Assembly: GCA_025928435.1 (NCBI GenBank)
Contig: JAICJM010000121.1
Span: 1 to 11,753, forward strand
Direction of reading: 5' to 3'
From: Thermoleophilia bacterium
Lineage (GTDB): Bacteria > Actinomycetota > Thermoleophilia > Gaiellales > JAICJC01
DNA: 11,753 bases
This document shows positions 6,769-11,753 of the stretch, in pieces. Each line of letters starts with the position of its first letter. The first letter of the stretch is position 1. Below the pieces are notes generated by a model. That model saw nothing but the letters and a program-made list of their open reading frames with translations, was not told the origin of the DNA and did no database searches. Position numbers and translations under genes: made by a program.

Positions 6769-7616
6769 GAGCCGCCTGCATCCAGTTCCAGGCCCGGGCC
6801 GAGAAGGCCCGCAACCTCGAGGACATGGCCCCGCTCGTGGCGCAGGCGGCGGAGCTCGGCGCGGACGTGATCCTGCTGCCCGAGAAGTGGAACGCCTGGC
6901 TGGACGGCCCCGGCCTGCGCGACCAGGCCGAGCGGCTCGACGCCGGGCCGACGGTCGAGATCATGTCCGGCTGGGCTCGCGCCCACGGCGTGAACCTGAT
7001 CGGCGGCAGCATCGCGATCCTCGGCGAGGGCGACCGGGTCGGCAACGTCTCACTCGTCTACGACCGCGAGGGGACGCAGATCGCCGCCTACACCAAGATT
7101 CACCTCTTCGACGTGGACGTGGGCGGGATCAGCTACCGCGAGTCCGACGGCACCGAGCCCGGCTCCCGGCCGGTCGTCGCCGATATCGACGGCGTCCGCT
7201 TCGGCCTCACCGTCTGCTACGACCTGCGCTTCCCCGAGCTCTACCGCACGCTTGCCCTCGAGGGCGGGACGACGGTGCTGACCGTCCCGTCCAACTTTAC
7301 GCTGCTCACCGGGATGGCCCACTGGGAGCTGCTGCTGCGTGCGCGGGCGGTCGAGAACCAGGCGTTCGTCCTTGCCACCGGCCAGCACGGCTACCCGGGC
7401 GGCCTGAACAAGCCGAGCTACGGCCACAGCATGATCATCGACCCGTGGGGCACGGTGCTCGCGCAGGCGCCCGACGGCGACGGCGTCATCGTGGCCGACC
7501 TCGACATGGCGGCGCTGGCGGACATCCGCGAGCGCCTGCCCGCGCTGCGCCACCGGCGCCCCGAGACGTACGGCCTGAAGGACGCGGTCAGCCCAGGTAT
7601 TGCAGCGACCAGCTGA
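6765..7616 (+). CDS. Nitrilase-superfamily C-N hydrolase (Nit1/omega-amidase-like)
   Basis: Hydrolyses a carboxamide through the nitrilase Glu-Lys-Glu-Cys centre, in the cytoplasm. The 283 residues match the single-domain Nit family. The catalytic set is visible: Glu40 in LLPEKWN, Lys111 in YTKIHLFD, Glu126 in SYRESDGT and Cys151 in TVCYDLRFPELY, with spacing as in Nit2. The blocks HLFDV, RESDGTEPG, GMAHWELLLRARAVENQ (183-199) and YGHSMIIDPWGTV (219-231) resemble Nit1 and E. coli YbeM, which clear deaminated glutathione. That substrate is only suggested. The GTG start forms a GTGA overlap with the ctaG stop. An in-frame extension to 5760 overlaps clpS and ctaG and is rejected. The 3' end overlaps the opposing propeller gene by 29 bases. 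Confidence 0.92.
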   Translation: MRAACIQFQARAEKARNLEDMAPLVAQAAELGADVILLPEKWNAWLDGPGLRDQAERLDAGPTVEIMSGWARAHGVNLIGGSIAILGEGDRVGNVSLVYDREGTQIAAYTKIHLFDVDVGGISYRESDGTEPGSRPVVADIDGVRFGLTVCYDLRFPELYRTLALEGGTTVLTVPSNFTLLTGMAHWELLLRARAVENQAFVLATGQHGYPGGLNKPSYGHSMIIDPWGTVLAQAPDGDGVIVADLDMAALADIRERLPALRHRRPETYGLKDAVSPGIAATS

Positions 7617-8655
7617 CGCCGGCGTTCCCGGTGTGCGCGATGCGGGTGGTGCGCCCGTCCGCCTCGGCCACCCATCCCCGGCGCCGGTCCACGAACATGA
7701 GGGAGTAGCCGCCCACCCCGCGCGGCACGGACATCCGCCGGTGCACCCACGTCCCCCCGTGGGTTGCCGTGGCGGTGAGGGACGGCCGGCCGCGGCCGCA
7801 GGCCACGCACAGGCCGAGGGACTTCACGATCTGCGGGGAGACGACGTCGAACGGCCCGGGATAGTCGTCGATGCGCGGCACCTTGCGGGGGGTGCGGATG
7901 AACTGGGCCAGCTCGGCAAGCCAGTGCGCGCCGCTGTCGAAGCTGGCGTAGACGGCATACGCCTGGTGACTGGTCGCCGCGCCGTCGGTGAAGAGCGCCC
8001 AGACGCTCCCTCCGGGCGTGCAGTGCACCACCGCCTGGCCGGCCCTGTGCGCGAGCGTGAACTGGAGCTGCCACGTGGCGCCGCCATCGTGGGTGAAGAG
8101 CACCTTCCTGCCCTTCCCGATCCAGCCGACCGCCGCCGTCGTGAAGCACACCGAGTGGGCCTGCTCGCCCCGCCCCTTCCAGGTGCGACCACCGTCGTTT
8201 GTGCGCACCACCTGCAGGCCGCCTGCGGTCTTGGCCAGGCCCCAGCCGACCCGGCCGTTCAGAAAGTCGACCTCCGCGAGCGTGGTGCGCAGCCCGCGGT
8301 GGACCCAGCGGGCGCCGCCGTCCCTCGTGGCCAGCACACCCCGCCGCGAGAGCGCGAAGCCGATCTGCGCCGTGGGGAACTGCACCTCGTGGACACGGTG
8401 GCTCGTGTAGCGCTCGAGGCGCCACGTGCGCCCGCCGTCCACGGTGGCGACGATGCCGCGCGCCACGCCCACGTGCCCGCGAAGGCGGCCGACGAAGGCG
8501 ACCGCGCCGAGCGGGGAGTCGGCCAGCGCAGGCGCCGCGCCCGCGGCCAGGACGATTCCGCAGACGGCGGTCAGGGCCGCGGCCGCCAGCCGCGGTCGGC
8601 TCAGCCCGGCGGCGGGGCGGTGGGATCCGGCAGCACGCCCTGGCGGATGAACCAC
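7588..8655 (-). CDS. Secreted Asp-box (BNR/YCF48-like) beta-propeller protein
   Basis: Probably an exported beta-propeller of unknown function. Asp-box-like motifs recur: DGGRTW, DGGARW, DGGRTW, DGGATW, DSGAHW, and the weaker HGGTWV and NAGVSW, as in sialidase-type and YCF48/HCF136-like propellers. The N-terminal stretch RPRLAAAALTAVCGIVLAAG followed by AAPALADS looks like a signal peptide with signal peptidase I cleavage after ALA. CVACG near the last third offers a possible disulfide or metal pair. The start is uncertain. GTG at 8655 gives 355 residues with a long basic lead and a 55-base overlap with the upstream hydrolase. A CTG at 8604, overlapping the hydrolase TGA as CTGA, gives 338 residues and a cleaner signal peptide. 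No Shine-Dalgarno supports either, so translation is probably coupled. Last gene of a three-gene minus-strand operon. No catalytic sialidase residues were identified. Confidence 0.8.
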   Translation of the reverse strand: MVHPPGRAAGSHRPAAGLSRPRLAAAALTAVCGIVLAAGAAPALADSPLGAVAFVGRLRGHVGVARGIVATVDGGRTWRLERYTSHRVHEVQFPTAQIGFALSRRGVLATRDGGARWVHRGLRTTLAEVDFLNGRVGWGLAKTAGGLQVVRTNDGGRTWKGRGEQAHSVCFTTAAVGWIGKGRKVLFTHDGGATWQLQFTLAHRAGQAVVHCTPGGSVWALFTDGAATSHQAYAVYASFDSGAHWLAELAQFIRTPRKVPRIDDYPGPFDVVSPQIVKSLGLCVACGRGRPSLTATATHGGTWVHRRMSVPRGVGGYSLMFVDRRRGWVAEADGRTTRIAHTGNAGVSWSLQYLG

Positions 8656-9494
8656 CAGCGCACCGCGTCGATGTAGGCCTTGGGCTGCTCGATGTAGGAC
8701 ATGTGCGCGGCCTTCTCGATGACCACGAGCTCCGAGCCCTCGACCTCGTGGTGGATCTCCTCCGAGCGCGCCAGCGTGCATGTACGGTCGTAGCGGCCGA
8801 CGACGACCAGCATCGGCTTGCGGATCCAGCGCAGGTGGTCGAGCCACTCGAAGTCTCCGTAACCCTGGGCGGCGAAATGGGCGAGGACGTCGGGAGCGTA
8901 CACCGTCTCGTCGGACTGCATGAACCGGCTGTACGCGTCGCCCATCTCCCAGAAGTGGAACGGCATCTGGGCGGCGGTGTTCTGGCGCGCCTGCTCGACG
9001 GTCTTCAGGCGTGCCTCCTCGTCCCACGAGCGCCGGATCTGCTCGCGCATCGCCGCCGGCTCGAAGCGCTCGATCTCGCGCTCGACGTCGGCCATGAGCG
9101 CCTCGCTCGACGCGGCGCCGGCGGAGATCACGTAGTGGCTGGCGCTGCCGCGCTCGAGCGCGTGTGAGAGGGCGATGATGGCGCCGAAGGAGTGCCCGAG
9201 CACGGCGTAGTCGGTCAGCTCGAGTGCAGCGGCCAGCCGGTCGATGTCCTGGGCGAACCCCCGTACCGAGAGCGTCGCCGGATCGACGCGAGGCGACTGT
9301 CCCTGGCCGCGCTCGTCGACGTAGATGAGCCGCAGCCCCATGTCGCCGAGCGGGTCGAGCCAGGGCTTGAGCTCGTGGTGGTCGAGGCCGGGCCCGCCGT
9401 GCAGGAGCATCACCGGGTAGCCGGAGCCATGCTCGACGATGAAGAGCTCGCCGCCGTCCTCGAGCGAGACGACCCGCCCTTCGCTGTCAGCCAT
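8601..9494 (-). CDS. Alpha/beta hydrolase (proline iminopeptidase-like, S33 type)
   Basis: Cytoplasmic serine hydrolase of 297 residues with the alpha/beta fold. HGGPG (32-36) is the oxyanion motif shared with prolyl iminopeptidases. Ser102 in LGHSFGA is the nucleophile, Asp236 in VVGRYDRTC the acid, and His264 in KAAHMSYIEQP the base. A helical lid spans roughly 120-215. The start ATG lies inside the end of the acyl-CoA dehydrogenase gene (8-base overlap through ATGGCTGA), with a weak GGAAG 4 bases upstream, so the two are translationally coupled. Sharing a transcript with a dehydrogenase suggests an acyl ester, lactone or thioester substrate, but peptidase activity is equally possible. No signal peptide is seen. 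Confidence 0.9.
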   Translation of the reverse strand: MADSEGRVVSLEDGGELFIVEHGSGYPVMLLHGGPGLDHHELKPWLDPLGDMGLRLIYVDERGQGQSPRVDPATLSVRGFAQDIDRLAAALELTDYAVLGHSFGAIIALSHALERGSASHYVISAGAASSEALMADVEREIERFEPAAMREQIRRSWDEEARLKTVEQARQNTAAQMPFHFWEMGDAYSRFMQSDETVYAPDVLAHFAAQGYGDFEWLDHLRWIRKPMLVVVGRYDRTCTLARSEEIHHEVEGSELVVIEKAAHMSYIEQPKAYIDAVRWWFIRQGVLPDPTAPPPG

Positions 9495-10647
9495 TCATCT
9501 TCCGGTAGCCGAGGGCGTGCTCGGCCTGCATCATCTTGTGGATCTGGGTCGTGCCCTCGTAGATGATGGGCGCCCGGGAGTTGCGGAAGTAGCGCTCGAC
9601 CGGGTACTCCGCCGAGTAGCCGTAGGCGCCGTGCACCTGGATCGCGAGATGGGCGGCCTTGAACGCGCTCTCGGTCGCGTGCCACTTGGCGAGCGACGTC
9701 TCGCGGGTGTTGCGGACGCCGCGGTTTTTCCCCTCGGCCGCCTGCATGACCAGCAGGCGCGACGTCTCGTAGCCGAGCACCATCTCGGCGATCATGTCCT
9801 GGACGAACTGGTGCTTGCCGATCGGCTTGCCGAACGTCTGGCGCTCGTTGGCGTACTTGACCGACGCCTCCAGGCAGCCGCGGATCACGCCGACCGCGCC
9901 GGCCGCGACTGTGAACCGGCCCTGGTCGAGCGAGTGCATCGCGATCTTGAAGCCCTCGCCCTCCCCGCCGACGAGGTTCTCGGCCGGCACCTGCACGTTC
10001 GAGAAGAACAGCTCACCGGTCGACCCGGCCCAGATACCCAGCTTGTTGGCGATCCGACGGGCCTCGACGCCCTCCCACGCGCGCTCGACGATGAACGCGG
10101 AGATGCCCTTGTGCCCCGCATCGGGGTCGGTCTTCGCGAACACGAGCTCGTAGTCGGCCTCGGTCGCGTAGGAGATCCAGTTCTTCTGGCCGTTCAGCAG
10201 GTAGGTGCCGTCGTCCTGGCGAATCGCCGTCGTCAGCATGGCCGAGACGTCCGACCCGGCCGCGGGCTCCGTGAGGCCGAAGCAGCCGAGCTTCTCGCCC
10301 TTCGCCATCGGCTCCAGGTACTTCGCCTTCTGCTCGTCGGTGCCGAATCGCAGCAGGGACAGCGAGTTGAGGCCGACGTGCACCGAGATCAGCGTCCGGA
10401 ACGCCGACTCGCCCCGCTCGATCTCCTCGCAGATCAGCGCCTCGCACACGTAGTCGAGGCCGGCGCCGCCATGCTCGACCGGGATCGGCGCGCCCAGGAG
10501 GCCGAGCTCGGCCATCCCCTCGATGATCCCCATGTCGAGGTGATGGTTGATGTCGTTCTCCTGCGCGACCGGCATCACGCGCCGGTCGACGAACTCGCGC
10601 ACGGTCTCCTGGATCGCGCGCTGCTCGTCAGTCAACTGTAGGTCCAC
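9487..10647 (-). CDS. Acyl-CoA dehydrogenase
   Basis: FAD-dependent oxidation of an acyl-CoA to the 2-enoyl-CoA, in the cytoplasm. The protein has 386 residues, the normal length. The N-terminal helical domain starts LTDEQRAIQETVREFV. The flavin/substrate signature is GCFGLTEPAAGSDVSAM (121-137). NGQKNWISYA and the middle beta domain follow. In the C-terminal domain are RQTFGKPIGKHQFVQDMIAEM and the catalytic Glu364 in IIYEGTTQIH, the position used by short/medium-chain and butyryl-type enzymes. The tail HKMMQAEHALGYRKMNG is soluble, with no extension. The start GTG has a good Shine-Dalgarno (GAGGAG, 10653-10658, 5-base gap). It is first in an operon with the alpha/beta hydrolase and the propeller gene. 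Chain length and exact pathway cannot be told; no electron-transfer flavoprotein genes are present. Confidence 0.94.
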   Translation of the reverse strand: MDLQLTDEQRAIQETVREFVDRRVMPVAQENDINHHLDMGIIEGMAELGLLGAPIPVEHGGAGLDYVCEALICEEIERGESAFRTLISVHVGLNSLSLLRFGTDEQKAKYLEPMAKGEKLGCFGLTEPAAGSDVSAMLTTAIRQDDGTYLLNGQKNWISYATEADYELVFAKTDPDAGHKGISAFIVERAWEGVEARRIANKLGIWAGSTGELFFSNVQVPAENLVGGEGEGFKIAMHSLDQGRFTVAAGAVGVIRGCLEASVKYANERQTFGKPIGKHQFVQDMIAEMVLGYETSRLLVMQAAEGKNRGVRNTRETSLAKWHATESAFKAAHLAIQVHGAYGYSAEYPVERYFRNSRAPIIYEGTTQIHKMMQAEHALGYRKMNG

Positions 10648-10652
10648 ACCCG

Positions 10653-10686
10653 CTCCTCGCCGCCGCTTGCTCGGCGAGTGATCCTA
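10653..10686 (-). promoter_or_regulatory. Promoter/leader of the acyl-CoA dehydrogenase operon: -10, inverted repeat, Shine-Dalgarno
   Basis: Read on the minus strand, TAGGAT (10686-10681) fits TANNNT and would give a leader of roughly 25-30 bases. GAGGAG (10658-10653) is a strong Shine-Dalgarno for the GTG at 10647, unlike the SD-less starts elsewhere in the window. Between them is an inverted repeat, CTCGCCG (10678-10672) and CGGCGAG (10662-10656), with a 9-base spacer. It lies over the expected transcription start, and its distal arm overlaps the SD, so it could be an operator or a weak hairpin. The assignment is inferred. Confidence 0.4.
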
Positions 10687-10713
10687 TCGGGGCGCCTCCG
10701 GCGGGGGAGGCGG

Positions 10714-10719
10714 TAGCCT
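10714..10719 (+). promoter_or_regulatory. Predicted -10 box of the methyltransferase gene (leaderless)
   Basis: TAGCCT lies exactly 6 bases before the GTG at 10726. A GGGGGAGG run at 10703-10710 is too far (15 bases) to serve as a normal Shine-Dalgarno. The arrangement points to a transcript beginning at the GTG. It is divergent from the dehydrogenase promoter, about 30 bases away. Confidence 0.45.
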
Positions 10720-10725
10720 GCCGGC

Positions 10726-11421
10726 GTGGACGAGCCGGCCGTCGAGAGCCTGCTTTCCGAGCAGCGCCGCTACTACAGCGCCCGCGCGCCGGAGTACGAC
10801 GACTGGTGGCTCCGGCGCGGTCGCTACGCGCTCGACCCGGAGGCCGAGAAGACCTGGTTCGAGGACGTGGCGGCGCTCGAGGCAGCGCTCGGCCGGTTCG
10901 GCCCGGCGGGCGACGTGCTCGAACTGGCCGCGGGCACGGGCATCTGGACGAGCCGCCTGGCGACGCACGGCGATCGCCTGACCGCGGTCGACGCATCTCC
11001 CGAGGTGCTCGAGCGAAACCGCGACCGCTCCGGCCCGGCCGTCGACTGCGTCGTCGCGGACATCTTCACCTGGGACCCTCCGCGCCGGTTCGACGCCTGC
11101 TTCTTCGCGTTCTGGCTGTCCCACGTGCCGCGCGAGCGCGTCGCGGAGTTCTGGAGGCTCGTCGCCCGGGCACTGGGTCCGGACGGTCGCGTCTTCCTGA
11201 TCGACAACACACACACGGACGGGGGCGATCTGCGCCACACCGTGGGGACGGGCGACCAGGTCGCGCGTCGCAGCCTGGCCGACGGGCGCGAGTTCGACAT
11301 CGTCAAGCGCTTCTGGACGCCAGCCGAGCTCGAGGGCGAGGCGGCCGGGTTCGGCTGGCGGCTGCGCGCCGGCGAGACGGCCAACGGGCACTTTCTGTAC
11401 GCCTCGGGCGAACGCGCGTAG
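10726..11421 (+). CDS. Class I SAM-dependent methyltransferase
   Basis: Small cytoplasmic methyltransferase of 231 residues. Motif I is VLELAAGTGIWT (64-75), which binds S-adenosylmethionine. The acidic end of strand 2 is Asp89 in TAVDASPEVLERN. Asp112 in VVADIFTWD fits the adenine-binding position. FDACFFAFWLSHVP (122-135) is motif IV/post-I, and a GPDGRVFLIDN strand follows. The N-terminal RRYYSARAPEYDDWW resembles ubiquinone/menaquinone-type and small-molecule methyltransferases, but the substrate is not identifiable. GTG start with a TAGCCT box 6 bases upstream and no Shine-Dalgarno. It is divergent from the acyl-CoA dehydrogenase operon and ends 4 bases before the convergent GGDEF gene. 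It is a single-gene unit as far as the window shows. Confidence 0.88.
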   Translation: MDEPAVESLLSEQRRYYSARAPEYDDWWLRRGRYALDPEAEKTWFEDVAALEAALGRFGPAGDVLELAAGTGIWTSRLATHGDRLTAVDASPEVLERNRDRSGPAVDCVVADIFTWDPPRRFDACFFAFWLSHVPRERVAEFWRLVARALGPDGRVFLIDNTHTDGGDLRHTVGTGDQVARRSLADGREFDIVKRFWTPAELEGEAAGFGWRLRAGETANGHFLYASGERA

Positions 11422-11425
11422 CGGT

Positions 11426-11752
11426 CTAGCTGGCGCGGGGGAGGGCGAAGCCCTCGCCGGGCCGCTTGGCGGCGTACATGGCGGCGTCGGCGGCCCGGAA
11501 GAGCGCCTCGGGCGTCGTGCCGTCCGCCGGGCAGACGGCGACCCCGAAGCTGGCGCCGAGCCCGGCCATGTTGCCGGTGAAGGCCGCGGTCATCGCCGTC
11601 GAGACGCGGCCGGCCACGCCGACGGCGTCCTCGGCGGACGTCTCGGGCAGGATGAGCGCGAACTCGTCCCCGCCGATGCGGTAGGCGGCGTCCGCGCGTC
11701 GCAGGCCGCTGCGCAGGAGGGTGCCGATCTGCTCGAGCGCGGCGTCGCCGGC
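11426..11752 (-). CDS. GGDEF domain diguanylate cyclase, N-terminal part outside the window
   Basis: C-terminal 108 residues of a diguanylate cyclase, which makes cyclic di-GMP from two GTP. The frame is open to the window edge, so sensor and membrane regions, if any, are not visible. The active-site motif is intact: YRIGGDEFALILP, with GGDEF at visible residues 27-31. The product-binding inhibitory site RxxD is also present (visible Arg18 to Asp21) at the standard five residues before GGDEF, so feedback inhibition is likely. SFGVAVCPADGTT and the closing AADAAMYAAKRPGEG are standard family blocks. The visible start AGDAALEQIG corresponds to the GD(x)xL segment after the first metal-binding loop. 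It converges with the methyltransferase gene. No EAL domain follows. Confidence 0.93.
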   Translation of the reverse strand, partial: AGDAALEQIGTLLRSGLRRADAAYRIGGDEFALILPETSAEDAVGVAGRVSTAMTAAFTGNMAGLGASFGVAVCPADGTTPEALFRAADAAMYAAKRPGEGFALPRAS

Positions 11753-11753
11753 G

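Noticed and set aside
8656..9027. Long N-terminal extension of the propeller protein inside the alpha/beta hydrolase gene
   Set aside because: It is Arg/Pro-rich shadow sequence before an obvious signal peptide, and the hydrolase frame has intact catalytic motifs there.
9439..10641. A 400-codon plus-strand open frame opposite the acyl-CoA dehydrogenase
   Set aside because: No motifs, and it is antisense to a fully conserved enzyme; explained by GC-driven lack of stops.

Overview
The window is very GC-rich and densely packed with bacterial genes. It looks like an actinobacterium, possibly of the Thermoleophilia type (Gaiellales/Solirubrobacterales). This rests on base composition, frequent GTG starts, short TANNNT boxes placed directly before start codons, a seven-helix CtaG and a ClpS-like adaptor of the NDDHNTFD type. 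The lineage is an inference from style, not from a marker gene. I see no tRNA, rRNA, CRISPR array, insertion sequence or phage gene. No stretch over 300 bases lacks a gene; the longest gap is 133 bases (2185-2317).

Left third (1-5643), C-N bond hydrolysis. An amidase-signature enzyme truncated by the window edge (+) converges on, and overlaps, a C45-family autoproteolytic Ntn hydrolase/acyltransferase (-). Across a 133-base divergent promoter region lie hyuA and hyuB (+, 4-base overlap), the two subunits of an ATP-dependent hydantoinase/oxoprolinase/lactamase-type enzyme. Together they suggest uptake-independent processing of amides, lactams or hydantoin-like rings; the substrate cannot be read from the sequence.

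Middle (5633-7616). A perfect 17-bp-arm palindrome spans the hyuB stop codon. Directly after it comes a tight + strand operon: a ClpS-like adaptor, a CtaG-type cytochrome oxidase assembly factor, and a Nit1/omega-amidase-like nitrilase-superfamily hydrolase (gaps of 9 bases and a 4-base overlap).

Right third (7588-11753). A - strand operon reads acyl-CoA dehydrogenase, alpha/beta hydrolase, then a secreted Asp-box beta-propeller protein, with overlapping gene ends. Divergent from it is a small SAM-dependent methyltransferase (+), which converges to within 4 bases of a truncated GGDEF diguanylate cyclase domain (-).

The less obvious signals are non-coding. The first is a recurring TANNNT box 6-8 bases before start codons, implying leaderless transcripts. 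The second is two copies of a CGGGGACAG(T/A)CCCCG palindrome core, in the hyuA promoter region and across the hyuB stop. The third is an inverted repeat over the predicted promoter/SD region of the acyl-CoA dehydrogenase operon. No clearly undescribed system is proven; the best candidates are the palindrome family and the amide-hydrolase cluster.
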